A DNA stretch of 64,000 bases from Trichoplax adhaerens (GCF_000150275.1 NW_002060956.1:62001-126000); one strand, 5' to 3'; counted from the first letter of the stretch, positions 25,365 to 38,933 are shown. Notes: a model not told the origin generated them from the letters alone. Translations and numbers: made by a program.

Positions 25365-27493
25365 ACAATATTTACACACTGATAAATCATTTATCATCGA
25401 CAAAGTCCCTAACTGCTAATAATATAGTATATACCGCTATTATACAGGGATGCAAAGAAATTGTATTAATGAATTCACTTATGGAAAAGATTTGTCTTAT
25501 ATTCGTAATAAGCACGATCTATCCTAACTAATTACAATTAATAACTGATTTTTTAAGTTAAAGTTTGGATCTAAAGCAACTTACGGTAGTATTGAGATAG
25601 TAGACTATCGGTCATGTTTAGTATGATGTATAAAATATTCAAGTTATGTATCGGATTAAAAGTAAGTCGCAATCTATTTTATCATTTATTTCTTCAAGTT
25701 TACAAGACTGCAATGAATTAAAAACTCCAGGTAAATATCAAAATATCTAGCTTCAACTACGAAAGAAACCTTTGGTAATTATCAAGTTAATATTTATTTA
25801 GAATTTAGCTTAATCATTGTGAATTAAAATTCATAATTAAAAAATACACATCAAAAAATCAACGTACATTTATAGCAAAAATATTAATGCTAACCATAAG
25901 ATCCCAAATATCAGAAGATTCTATCTATCTGGCTTGTTAAACCTTATATACCTTATATACATATTTATATATGTTATACATAACGTTTGTACGTAAGGTT
26001 TCAAATGAAAATGGACTGCATAATTCCCCATTGTAATACTGGGCAGTTACGAGAATCTTATCTATTTAATAGAACCGTGATAGTGAAATTAGGAAAAATC
26101 TTTCGTGAACTTTTAGATCTAACTATATCAATTATTAATATTTCTATCTAATAATTAAGTCAATTCGATATCTAAACCTGCAATGATTATTTTATAAACT
26201 TAAATGTACAGCCTTATACACTAGTATTCTGGAAATTTTTGAGGAAAAAAATTTAATGAATATGCGAAGTAAAACCTTACAATAAATCTGCACACATTAT
26301 ATGTAACTACAATGACTAGATATTAATCTCTTGGGCTAATTTTGTACGTATTGATAGACTATTTCTCCATAATTTTATATCTAAAATTTGATATATATCA
26401 ATAAGGCGTGATTGATTGTACAAAATCAATGTCCGAAGCGATCCTTCACTCCATTATTCTATATGTAATGCCATATTGATGATTGCAAGCCTTTCTTAGG
26501 CTAAATGATCCAGTATAATTTTACTATTACCGAAATATCCTTTCTGAATATCAGTCTCTAAATATAGTGCTTAACGTAAGTTAAAGATAGCAAATTATTG
26601 AGAATCTGTAGGATTAGGGATGACTGTTCGAAACATTTCTTAAACAGATTATAGCGCCCTAATAAGTGATTTAGGGAAAGATATATAGATTTAGTATTTT
26701 TCGTTATTTTTTGATAGAGCTGGTTCATGACATATAAATTTAATGAAATGATGATTTTCCATGAGAGACGACAAATACTAATTTTCTACATTATTGTAGA
26801 CTATTTTATTCATAAAAATTGGGACAAGGCACTGATTGTATTATTAGAAACATTATTATTAGTAACGTAGAAATGTAAGATTAATAACGTTTCTAAGGCT
26901 TGGAGTGATTAGCATTATCATACGGAGGACTGAGTTGTTAATTAGCTTATTATTAAGTGCGAGATATTACAAGGCCATAATTATCGATTTACTAATTTCA
27001 TACTAATCTTCTATTCGTAAGTCTTATATAAATTTATGGTAACCTAATATAAAAGTTTTATCTAATGTGCACCAGGTGATTTATCTAAAAGCCATATAAG
27101 ACCGGTGCCTTATTAGTTTGAGATAAGTGCTCGAGTTATAATATGTCAGGGGCTTTTAATATCCTATCTGTCAAGATTAACTTTATGGAATAAATGTTTA
27201 ATGTTCTCAAGCTGTTTCTCCAACTACCGTTGTACAGGCTATATCGATACTAGTAATTAGTCGGTAGAATTAATTACATCCTTATACAGCCAGTTCTATG
27301 CTGACTTCTGTAGATGCATTTTTAGTAGTGATTGTCTACATATCGCACTTGTTCGCGACACTAATATACAATCTGTCTATGCTAATGAATCGCTTCTAAT
27401 AATACTGAATAAGTACATGTGCTAACAAAGGAAATTGCCTAACAGATAAATATGGTACTTTCTCCGAATTATATCTTTATTTTAATGATAATA

Positions 27494-27993
27494 TGACATA
27501 TAACCGATCTCAAAATTTCCAAATTTGTGGAAAACTCGGACTTTATTCGATCTTTGTGCAAAAAGTAACTTGCACACAGCTCTGCTCTAGTCTGAATATA
27601 ACCACTAGAAAGACTTCTAAAAAGAATTTAGAAAGCTGCCTACTTATATGCGTATACTTTCCGTAGCGTTTGTGCAGGGATCAGCATGGCAACATTCTAC
27701 TTAAGTTTATACATGTTCGAATTATTAATAGTCACAACACTTTACAACGCACCATCTATAATCCAATATATTAGTTACATATCTAGCTCTGCCTCGAATA
27801 TCAATGATGACTCAACAGTCAATACCCTATTCTATGGTCATATACAGTATATTTTAGCATAGAGTCTTTTTTAATTACAGACTATAGCTATGGGCTATTA
27901 AATAAGCCTTTAGATAAATGTAGAAAGTTACACTACCATACATCATGCTAAACATGGCTAATGGTTTACAATCCAATACCAAACTACGTTACA
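27494..27993 (+). mobile_element. Old family B solo LTR (diverged)
   Basis: Starts TGACATATAACCGATC and ends CTACGTTACA, aligning with 9,706-10,272 through the CTCTAG, TTTCCGTAGC and GCATGGCAACATTCTAC segments. No matching target duplication remains. It occupies the same place in block I as the LTR at 3,647-4,495, so it predates that duplication. Confidence 0.75.
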
Positions 27994-29335
27994 GGCGAAT
28001 GCTGGATATAGTATGCTATGAAAATGTAACTGCTCTAAAAATTACTTCAATTTATAAATCGATCAAATTTTATTTAAAAAAAGAGGAATTTTAGGGTATT
28101 CTTAATTTAATTCCATGCAATTGATTAATTATTCTTCATAGCAGGATAACGAAATGGGAAGATTTAAGATATCAGAGCAACACTATAATAGAGATTGTGA
28201 CGCTCAATTCTTAATCGTATTATAATTATAATAGCAAGTCCTATAATTTCTCATTTCTGAGACAAATGCATGTAGCCTTAATGAAGGTGATCTAATAATT
28301 ATCTTAAAAGTAATCTTATATTGATATATACCTTAAGGTTACGTGATATAAGTTATTGATTATTACTATTACAAGAAAGTACAAATTTGTAAAATAAAGC
28401 AATTATTTCTGAAAATCAATTATGTAGCTTATCAACTAAAGAATATGCGATAACTAAAGAAAACGTACAAACAATTTTTTACTAATATTTATTAGAGTAT
28501 TAAAACATAAATCAAACATTGCTCAAGTACTAAGCAGCAGATTGCCAAAAAAGAACACTATCGACAATACATTATGAATCGATGAGATGATAGCTCAAGA
28601 TGGACTGGTTCAAAAAGCATAGAAATTACGGATCTAAATTTGGGTGGTTAAAATTAACAAAAGCTATTAATTCATGTTCCATGAATAAATGGGATTAGTA
28701 CAGTTTATAAGTTCACTTCTCTTGTCAGTGTTACCAAACCCAAATATAGCAAACATTATTTTCAATTTCATACTAACATATTTGAAAAAGTGTAAAAGAT
28801 ACCGATTGTATAATGAAATATCTTCAAATTTTATTCCAAAGCCCATATTTAATGATGGCTAACAACTTCATTTCTTTGATTACCGGTACTCGACAAAGTA
28901 GGATGATCACATGCTGAAGCTAAGGTAGAAACACTAAAATTTATAATGAATAATAAAGTGAATGGTATTAGATTACAGTTCTAAAATTAAATTGTAAGTA
29001 TTATTATGATTAATATTCTTATTAACAAAAGTGAGTATCAACAGCATTGCGGTGATTCCATTTAATCAAAGTATATATTGTGAAAGGACATTTGATCATA
29101 TTAAAATGTACATATATACAAAGTAGCTATCCCTGTTTTACTAACCTATTAGCCGATCCCTCTCTCAATTCAGCTATCAATTTAGCGTTATGAACAGAAA
29201 ATTACATTTTTAGCTACTCGTTTATTTAAAATATGTACTCGATAATCGTAAAATCTATAAATATATCTAAGCTAGCTATCAGTAACAAGAATAAAGGAAC
29301 AGCTACTATAGTCTAGCATATGCAATTATTTTAAA
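27994..29335. other. 3' flank of gene 2
   Basis: About 1.3 kb of AT-rich DNA with no recognisable exon or element. The gene 2 3' untranslated region is expected at its right end. Confidence 0.6.
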
Positions 29336-32300
29336 TCAATCATGGTTACTGCCAAACGAGCGAACATATTTATATCTGGTACCTGGCATCTTATTCAAAC
29401 TGGTCGAATATCTTTCGATTCTCTTACATCGACGGGACATATTCTCCGCAGAAACTGGAAACTTTGCTACTATACCATGTTCGTTCAAATGCATATTTTT
29501 ACCCTAAATTGAAAATTGAAAAGAAAAAATAAGTGTATTATATTAGTCCTGTAAATTAATAGTGATATTCAATCACGTAAATCATAAACTGATATTGACT
29601 TAATTTTAAGTATCACTTAACCTATCGTTTAATTATCTTATCAGCTATATTAGATCGTAAATCTTGCATAGATACAAGTTAGAGCTGAATTATGTACGTG
29701 GCATTTAACAAATTAAATAGTAATAAATCGCACTCGAACATCTTTATTAGCTTCGCCCACGGTATAGCTTGGAAAGATCATTGAACCGAATTTGAATTTT
29801 GCCCGAATATAATCTCGCACCTAATAGTAATTGAAGTAATCACGACATAAATTGGTAACACTTTTATCAGTTTAATCATTAGTCATTCTACCCTTTTAAT
29901 GTACGAGTTCTATATTCTTTACATGTACAGCATTCTCAGTATGGTATCGACATTGATAGTAAATAATCTTAAATCTTTATTTAAGTAAATATATATGTGC
30001 TGGCTACGAAGTAAGATACTAGAAACTTACATTTCGATCTCGAAAGCAGTGAAAGTAAAAGATTAACAACCCCTAAAAGAAGTATAAATCACCACCTCAT
30101 CAGTATGAAAAAGTACCGTAGAATCGGCAAGCTTAACTTATACATGTAGGACTGACCACACTCTTAAACTTAATTTGTAGTTGGACGACGGATGAAAACT
30201 TACCTGTGGACAGTTCAGTATTGTAAACAAGTAAGCGAAAACGATATCATTTGTGGAATAAAGTAAGATACCAAATATCCAAGATAAGCCAAAGAGAAAT
30301 GCTAATGAAGTCACAGCTTTTATTCCAGCCCTGCACAAAATTAATTAAAAGATTTCGATTTGATCTTTCGTATTACTTAAGATTATTCAGCTATCAGTAA
30401 TATAGAGCTTCAGTCGTAATAAAATTATTCATAGCTGTCAGAGATTTCTTCCACTAAGATAATATAAGATTGTAGCAATTCTCTTTCAGCCTTATTGCAG
30501 TATCTGCATCCTAACAATCAAATCCTGGAGTAACTCTTTATTACACTCGTACTTAAACTTTTGAATTTCAGATTTTCGGACCATAGCTTTAATTGAGAAA
30601 AGAGACCTGATAGCGGCAGCTGCAATCGTAAAGTTACACTAAAACACCCCATAAAGAAGGAAAATATTGAAACATTACTAACGGATTAGAATACCAATAT
30701 AAATTCTAGATACTCGTCACTGAATTAGATAAATATGAAAGTAGTCAGATCTTTTAACTAGCTCCATATTTAGCACACAGAAGAGGTCACAACTATCGCT
30801 AAAACATATTAATTGCATACAGAGGCTAATCGATAATATCCCATTTATACAGGTTTGAAATTCCTATCGATTATCTGGTTTATAAGATACTCTTTATAAT
30901 TATTACAAATTTTATTGGTGCATTGACAGCATCAATTGCCTCACCGAAACGACTAAAATAACCGGACCAACAAAAAGCCACATTTGGTAACTAGTACTTT
31001 CGATCCAACAACTATAAAAAATGATGGCCATTGATGCTATATTAACTGAAATTGGGTGCATGATCATCATAATTTCGTATTTCGAACTTACTATTCTGAA
31101 TTACCATAGGCACTTATTCCAGTAGATGCTGAAACAGATACGATTACAGCTGGAAGTGCTAATTTGAAAGATAATTAAAAAATACAATAAATGAGCAAAA
31201 ATAAGCAATTACATATAACTAAACAATTGTAAGATTAAATAACAGTTATGCGCAAGCTAAAGAATGGCATATCTTAAAACAATCCTAACGATCATCAGAA
31301 TAACAACCGAAAAAAGAATACTGTCTATTATTAATAAATAATAAAAATTAGGTCATTAAAAGTGCGAACCTGTATTTCATCAAACATTAAAATTTTAAGA
31401 TAATGATAGAGTTAATTTAATTAACATATTTTATGCCTACCCCAGCCTGAAATAAAATAAACCCGTAGCACTTTCGGATTCATATTTTTACGTAAGGAAG
31501 AAATTCTCTGCATGAGTACTATAGCTTCTATCATCATCCATGCTAAACTAGCTAAATAAAAAAAATGTAATCCAACTGCAATGATGGTGCAAAGAAGCTG
31601 CAATTGAAGGATAGCAAATCTTATTTTCATTTACAGCCACTTTAAATAAATTAGGATATTATTACAACAAATGCATTGCAATAGATATTTAGATGAGAAT
31701 CATACTTAAAATACTCATTATAGCAATATCTTATCCATTGAGATATCTTAAATGTATCATGATGATTACTAAGCCTTAAATGATCTATAATATAAATTCA
31801 AAAAGTAGATAAATACTAGTGATAAAGTGTCTTGAAAATACAACACGAACTACAGTTTCTTGTAAGCTTCACTTTATTACATAAGATTAGGTTCGTCTCA
31901 TAACTACCAAGAACTATCTAGCTTCAATAGGACTATCTCTGGACTATCTTTTACAGCGAAAGCTTGAGGTTTATATACCCTTTGTTACAGAATGAATTTT
32001 ACACATTGTAATCATATCTTGCCAATTAAGTCGCAAGACAACAGTTTATCATGGCGCGAATTATTCATTATTTACGCGTCTAATTAAAGCGCCACAATGC
32101 AGCTCTCACAGTACTAACATAATTAGTGCTATCTATTACTATCATGAAATCTTAATATAAACATCTCAATAGTATCAAGACAATACGTATGTAAACCTCT
32201 GCTATAAATAGATATCTTCAAAATCATACTATCCAACAAACAAGTACTACTACTCTCGTGCAGTCTTATAATCATAATCCAAGCTAAATTTGGGGCTGCA

Positions 32301-33298
32301 CTACAATACTGTACAACCAAAATACAACAAATAGATCACTCCATCCATGATCGAAATAACTTTAGCATTTATACACATTCCTGATATCTTTCCAATTGAA
32401 GACTAATTACCGTTAGTTTTGTAGTTTGCATGCCAGCTAGAAACCCGCAAATGGATACTGCCATGGCTGTAGACAAGTTAAGATGAATAAAATTTTTTGC
32501 TGTATATAGTTTCCTACATTAAAAGAGGTTAAGAAAACCGCTGAATTAAAATTTATATCAAGATTGATTGATATTGATATAGTAAATATGCTATGGATTG
32601 AGTGATTGAACGTGAGTCATTCAACAATTCCGCAAATATTACCAGAGTTGGTGCATGACTCCTGTAAAACTACAAAGCCGGTGACAAACACAGTATTTAT
32701 TGTCTAATTGCGTTTAACTTACATCTAATAAACAATCAATAACTTAGTAAATTATTAGCTTATGAGCAATTCTGATCAAAGAAGACTCTGTACAAGTCCC
32801 AGCTCTCACAGCTATGCTATGCATTAAGTGATAGATTCAATGAATTTTGAGAGCATCTTTTATATTATAAGTTCTTTCTCGACTGGAAATATTTGCAATA
32901 AAACTATTAATAGGAGTATCTTCTATTAAACTTTACTACGTTATACTGTATTTAAAGAACTCGTATTTGTAGTATAAGTTAATAGCACTATCATATTTTG
33001 CATGAAGCTCTTCGTCTACGTTAATGATCAGATGCTCATACTTCCACACTATCAATAGTTATATAGCAACAATACTTACTGGGCTAATAAATCGTTATGT
33101 TGAACAGATAACTACCGCAATAAATAATATTCATATCACATAATTTTTTATCTGACGGATTTATAATACGATTATAACCCATCTTACTTACTTGTTGCTA
33201 ATTAATATCATTATCATTATCAGTAAGGCAAATAGTGAAATAGAGTAACCAATATAAGTGATATAGCGGAGGTAAAGATCATGAGGCCCAGTAATCGC
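29336..33298 (-). other. Gene 2 seven-helix domain and cytoplasmic tail, ten exons
   Basis: Exons: 33,298-33,192 (TM1); 32,513-32,411 (TM2, NFIHLNLSTAMAVSICGF); 31,597-31,441 (TM3, LLCTIIAVGLHFFYLASL); 31,158-31,092 (TM4, LPAVIVSVSAST); 31,011-30,945 (ECL2 YCWIES and TM5 MWLFVGPVILVVS); 30,638-30,553; 30,330-30,204 (TM6, FLFGLSWIFGILLYST); 30,072-30,031 (TM7, GLLIFYFHCFRDRN); 29,820-29,734; 29,503-29,336 (tail ending RSFGSNHD). Every helix-encoding exon is the same length as its counterpart in genes 1 and 3. The donor after the 29-codon tail exon is GTGCGA. Reading through it would instead stop nine codons later (RFITI and TAA), an alternative short tail. Confidence 0.92.
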
Positions 33299-36200
33299 CT
33301 ATAACAAAAATACAATCGATCATTTCAAAGTATGACGTTGAAATTAGTAATACAAATTTTGCGATTTGCTACATTTGCTTTTACATATTCCAAATTAAGC
33401 ATATTATATCTTTGAGACAAAATGAGGCATAAATTATACAATGGAGAAAAATTATCTTTCGCTCGATTAATTATCCTGTCTGTCATAAAAAATCTAACCT
33501 ATTCGTAAACTATAGAACTGGATGATAAATTATCAAGATAAAAATTCTTTTTCTGGAACGTAACAAAAGTAATTTTCCATAAAAATGGATTATTCAATGC
33601 AGATACAAAGCGGAAACAATGATGAATTGCAACATGCATATAATCATAATAATTTTCAACATATTGTATTGTATCAACGCAATTGTATCACCTTAAACAT
33701 TTCTATTTTACCTTGGAACTTCGCATAAGGACTGCAAAACTCGTAAAGTGATTGGTAGTGCAATGTACTGTAGTAGAATTATGATCTAATAATTTTATTC
33801 CATATTTCAACCATCCACTGCAACATATTTATATTTAATAAAGCATGATCAGTATAAATATAGATAAAACACATCATAATCTTGACTTTGAACAACGATA
33901 TTTCTAATAATCACAAAGAAATCCAAGATGAATGTCTTAGTCATGATCATTACAGTCAAGAATCCATTTCAGAGAACAAGTAAATAAGATTGATTTCAAT
34001 TTTAATAAGCACGCAATAGTATTTTAAGCATAACATAAAAACTAGCTGTATAATGCATCTTACGTTTTCTCCCAATATGCACACTGATAAGGTGGGATAG
34101 GCTAATAGAAAAATGATCATGAGGTACAGTATTAATAATAATAAATGTTGAAAATAATCAAGTAATCATCATAATTACTTAACTGACCTGTTTGTGTAGT
34201 ATTTTAAGGTAAAAATGAACCGGTTCAGTAAAATTTTTATCTTGGCGTGGATACATAGAGCAAGACAAGATACTAGAAATAATAAACCTAAGGGAAATAT
34301 TTATAAAGCAGCTTAATATAGACTTGTATACTGATTAATATCAACAATAAGGTTAAGAAATAAAAATTTTAAGGGAAATAATTACTTTGTATTATATATA
34401 TATTGGATAAAAGTGGATTACCTGCTAGTAATTTTTTTAGTATCGTTTTGTGCCCAATTTCCTTCTACGTTTAACGATCGCACTACTACAGTAACAGCTT
34501 CACCTAGAAATCATTAATAACATCATTAATAAATAACTGCTATCATATACTGTAGTGTAATAAGATTACACAATTGCAATCGTTCGTCTCGCAGGTTTGT
34601 ACGTATATTAGTATATCATTCAAGATTATGATACGAAATAGGCTAAATATTATTTAGAATTGGATATCGTTTTATTACCTTACCTCAACTTGTTAATTAA
34701 TATATTGTACGAGTATTTAGGTAATGAATAAAAAATAACCAAAAATATTTGTTACCTTGACCAGATAATTGCAATACTGATTTAGGAATCCTCATTTCTG
34801 CTACAGACTTATTGGATAACGATAACGCCATATTGATAGCTGACCGTATATCCGATGCCGAGATCGTTTGAATGATTAATTCTAACACATTCAACGTGAA
34901 AAGTTATGAATAACATTAGAGTACGTAACAAGAAATCATATTAATCGGTGATGATGTCCAAACAGCCCCTTTCTACAATAAAAACATTATGCGGAAACTA
35001 GAATACAGAGATTTGTACACGTGCAAGCAACAACGACATCATCAAATAACCGGCACATGTTTACAAGCTTGAGATGATAATGCAACCCTTCTTGTGTAGT
35101 ACATAACAAACTCTAACTAAGGAGAAAATGAAAGTGAATATGACTTAAGAAGGTCGACTGATGTAACTCCAAAAAAGTAGTGTACTGATATAATAGATTT
35201 ACCGCCATTGTCATGAAATAATACCTGACTGTAAAGTTGAAATTGTAACTTGTGTAGTAATATTGCGTTGATTAACCTCCTTAGCTAAATCTGCATCATA
35301 TTGCTCAATTTGCTTTAGAACGAATTCAAGGTTCTACAGAATAGCATACAGAGAAATTTCGGTTAAGTGTTTTAGCCGATGGAATATTTTGATTAAGAAA
35401 CATGTAACACAATCCTTTCATTTCTTCAACCGTGAAGAAACTGATAATTTGGATAATAATTCAGATCACATTTCAAATTTTGAAACTTTTCTATCGCAAA
35501 ATCTTGAAGTATATCTACATTTGACTAACCTTGTCGGTGCCAGTTGTAATATTCGCAATAAATTGATCATTCGTTGCTTTTATCTTATTAATCTATGAAA
35601 TAAGAGGAAAATTTAATACGATAACGCTGATTATTTATCAACATTTAATATAACCAAATTGTGCCAGTATGAGGTGAGCTACGTACTCGTATACTCGTAA
35701 CCGTAAAATCATCCTAAGAGGAATTGTAATTTAATTGTATTTAGTTTAAATTTAATCCCAAACCGGTGATTAAGAAATTTTTAAATCATTAAGAGTAGGT
35801 AATCTAACAAGTTATTTGATAATTATGATATTATTTTAAACTTATCATGATCATTTTTTTCCAAAGATAAACTAATATTTCCAATCGAGAAAATATCATT
35901 TAATAAGTGACATTAGTACTATTCTAACAGCTTGTTACCTACCGTAGTATTTTTTAAAATCAAAGATAGAGCATTAATCATGTTATCGCTATTATTAACC
36001 GTCTTATTAGCCTTGATAAGATCCGGAAAATAGTTTGCATTATTTGGTGGAGCTGGCTGATTTACTGCCATACTTGCCGCAATTTCTATAACTATGATAT
36101 AATATTAAAAAACAAAGTTAAAGGATGGAGTCTATGGAAATTAGCATCTAGTAATATGAATAGCTAAGGAAAAGATTTATTATAACAGTTTCAAATAGAC

Positions 36201-38865
36201 CCTATGCTATTGATTTGATTATATATGTACCCATATAAAATACAAAATCATATCCACTGGATGGTATCAGTTTATTTTTATTGAGTTGAAGTAGGCTCAG
36301 CAAGAATAGTAATTATTGTTGTATAGATCTCATTTATCACTAGTTATGCTACGAATATAACTTAAGAAAAAGCCCCAGAATACTCCAATATCTGCGTCTC
36401 ATAACTGACAGACCATCAGAATGATAATGACTCCATAGATATTTCACCTGGAGTCAGTAGATATTAATTGAGTCTAATATTCGCATACCTGAAGGAGATT
36501 TCCTAGAATATTCTGATGGCTGCATTGCTGCCAATGAAAGTGTATCTAAATGATGGAGTAAATCGGCCGATACATTGCTAGAGAGACCACTAGAAGTTAA
36601 ATATCTGCAATCATCACTAGCCATTTTATACCCTAAGAAAAATAGCATGCATTACTAATTGGTAGGGATAGAATAAAATAATGAAGGTCGTATCTGAATT
36701 TATTAAATCTAATTTATTAAAGCCGTGGGCATTAAAGTTTCTCTACTTGAGTTAAATATACGGTATAGCAGTATATCGAAATTAGTATATCTCATGAGTA
36801 GCTAGAGTATATCGTGACGTAAAGTAGAACAGGAATTAGAATTAAATTTTGAATTATACGTACCGCAGACAGACGACATTAACAGATCTGCATGCGTACT
36901 AGAGTTAAGATCGGAACCAGTGATGACAATGGCGAGCGAAAATTTATCACCCGTAGTCGGACTGGTTGCGAAAAAGACGCTAGAATTGGTATGTACCAAC
37001 AAATTAGACGATAACCGCTGATTATGGACATCTTCTACATCCCATACACTTGTACTTATATCCAAGATGTCATCTAATAAAGTAAATAACAATCATAAAC
37101 CATAGGCAAAATTAGAAGTGATATTTTATGAAATTAAAATGAGACTGCAATAAATCCCAGCAAATTACAATAGTAATCGTGTTGAAAGTGTAACAGCAAT
37201 ATGAAGCAAGCACTGTATTAGGTAGAATTGCCTTTTATGCATAACAAAATGATTATAGATGATGGGCTAATATGACGAAACGGAGATTAATCTCACCTGA
37301 TACCAGCATAATTAATGGATTCTGGTATACACTGGAACTAACTTGTGATTTGTAATCGATAGAAGCGGTCGATGGTGAGTAATTCGTTACACCCGAAATT
37401 AAAATAGTAGGACTACTACCAGCCCGAAAGGTAGTCGAGGAAGATTGAATATTCAGAATCTCTAGTTCGCTTAAACCTATACTTTTTAAAGCAGATTGGA
37501 CATTGAAACTTTCTTGATCGTCTATCACTGCAATTGTCGAAGCAGATTGGACGTTAGATAGTTCTTGATCTTCTAAAACTGTACTAGTTGAAGCAGATTC
37601 AATATTGAAAGTTTCTTGATCGCTTAACGCTGTACTTGTCGAAGTAGATTGGACATTAGATAGTTCTTGATCGCTTATAACTGCACTAGTTGAAGGAGAT
37701 TGAACATCGAAAGCTTGTTGATTATCTATGACTGTAATTGTCGAAGCAGATTGGATGTTAGATAATCCTTGATCGTTAATAACCGAACTTGTTGAAACAG
37801 ATTGAAGATTGAAAATGTCTTGATCGCCTAACACTGTACTTGTCGAAGTAGATTGGACATTAGATAGTTCTTGATCGCTTATAACTGTACTAGTTGAAGC
37901 GGATTGAACAGTAAAAGTTTCTCGATTGCTTATTATTGTGCTTATCGAAGCAATATCTGAGGTGACATCAATAGTGAAAGTTAATGATGATATAGAGGAT
38001 GCTAATGGATCCTCAAGCGTGCTTGAAATAATATTAGTATACGCAGTAGTAGACGCCAGCAACGGCAAATCACTTGTTTTCGATGTTATAATGCCAGAAC
38101 TATTCGCTAAAGACATTACGAAATGATCTTCATATAAAGTTGAGCCAGTATTAGCGTTTGAAGTAGTCGAACTCAACAATTCTAATTCATTAGCCGTAGT
38201 GGAAAGGAAAGTGCTAGTATTACTAGACGGAATAGTCGATAATAACGGACGATTTATTTGGCTAGTTCCAATATCAGACTGAGAAGTTGGGGAAGGATAT
38301 AGATTTAATCGGCTAGAAGCAGTTGTTGCTGAATTAATATTGTTACTGGTTAGCGTAAATATCATTGATGAGGAAATCAATTGGCTAGTAGAAACATTAC
38401 GGCTTGCTGAACTTGTGCTAATTGCGGTCGTGATAGGGTAAGTAACATGACTAGCATCAATTGGTTTTTGACAAATGTATACACAATCATAGTCACAGCC
38501 ATAATCACACCAAGTTGCTTGAACAATATCAGTGATCTTTGAAATATAAACACATCCTTTAGCTAAACTTGATGGACAGGTTAACGACCAAAATGCTGAA
38601 CCAGTTGTAACGTTTTGACCAGTCGCCAACCAATGATAACTATCTAACTGGTTGTTCCCCACAGTATCTTTTAACCCAATCCAGTGGCAAGTGTAGAGTG
38701 TTAGTAGATCTTCTAGCCCATTATGAATTACATTGCTATTATCAACTACTAAATCACCACTAGGAAATGCCTGACAAGCAGTTCGAGCATCATCAAAGTC
38801 TTTCACGCTCCCAAAACGCTTAAAACAATACTTATCGATTTTTGTCCATCCACTCTCGCAGGCAT
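29336..38865 (-). CDS. Gene 2: C-type lectin adhesion GPCR, 21 exons assembled, with a possible leader exon upstream
   Basis: Paralog of gene 1 with the same domain order: CTLD, Ser/Thr stalk, GAIN-type region, GPS, seven helices, tail. The 21 exons in the sub-entries total 3,701 bases. With one base from the leader exon they give 1,234 codons to the TGA at 29,338-29,336, uninterrupted. The first exon begins in phase 1 at 38,865 after an acceptor AG. A candidate leader exon at 39,555-39,516 ends in phase 1 and has its own entry. Compared with gene 1, the stalk exon after the CTLD exon is shorter (70 codons against 244), while the CTLD exon carries its own repeat array. The last exon is 168 bases, exactly as in gene 3. 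The TM2-TM3 intron appears to hold a solo LTR. Confidence 0.93.
31828..32329 (-). mobile_element. Probable solo LTR in the TM2-TM3 intron of gene 2
   Basis: The intron is 813 bases against 335 in gene 1 and 153 in gene 3. On the minus strand the extra DNA runs TGTTGTATTTTGG to TTTTCAAGACA, with GGTATATAAACC and TAATAAAGTG in LTR order. Flanking 5-mers (TAAAG and AATAG on the plus strand) match only partly, so the exact ends are uncertain. Confidence 0.55.
33712..36085 (-). other. Gene 2 GAIN-type region and GPS, eight exons
   Basis: Exons: 36,085-35,943; 35,592-35,530; 35,333-35,225; 34,881-34,756; 34,503-34,422; 34,287-34,188; 34,101-34,064; 33,817-33,712. Lengths match gene 1 except the first (143 against 83 bases) and the sixth (100 against 97). 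Recognisable segments are AEMRIPKSVL, then PVHFYLKI, then the split GPS PYQCAYWEK and WLKYGIKLLDHNSTTVHC, followed by TTNHFTSFAVLM. Cleavage is expected within H-F-T. Confidence 0.9.
36489..38865 (-). other. Gene 2 ectodomain exons: cysteine-rich CTLD and stalk
   Basis: Exons 38,865-37,297, 37,073-36,864 and 36,632-36,489 are all phase 1 at both ends. The CTLD (about residues 1-140) has the long-form cysteine pair (ACESGW, KYCF), ACQAF and a WIGL motif. It also has cysteines the paralogs lack: YTCHWIGL, TCPSS and the cluster WCDYGCDYDC. Extra disulphides are likely. No EPN or QPD motif is visible and the WND position reads WCD. After the CTLD comes a Ser/Thr-rich stalk with 17-residue repeats, ending LIMLVSG at the donor. 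The 48-codon third exon (ending QPSEYSRKSPSG) corresponds to gene 1's 43-codon exon. Confidence 0.9.
37455..37965 (-). repeat. 17-residue (51-bp) tandem repeats in the gene 2 stalk
   Basis: About ten units with the consensus QSASTSTVISDQELSNV. Odd and even units alternate between an ELSNV-type and an ETFNV-type ending, so there is a higher-order period of 34 residues (102 bp). Variants include QSTSTSTVLGDQDIFNL and QSVSTSSVINDQGLSNI. The units are Ser/Thr-rich and each carries the acidic DQE-like triplet. Confidence 0.9.
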
Positions 38866-38933
38866 CTATTCAATTTAGAGTGGGTCATTAGCTGAAATAT
38901 GTAATTTCTTAACAGTTACTTAACATATTGTTC

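Larger units (their letters stand above)
23825..27993. repeat. Duplicated intergenic block I, right copy
   Basis: Counterpart of 226-4,495, including the LTR B fragment at its right end. It contains an exact 123-bp tandem duplication at its left edge and two adjacent solo LTRs. No coding exon with paralog support was found. Confidence 0.75.
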
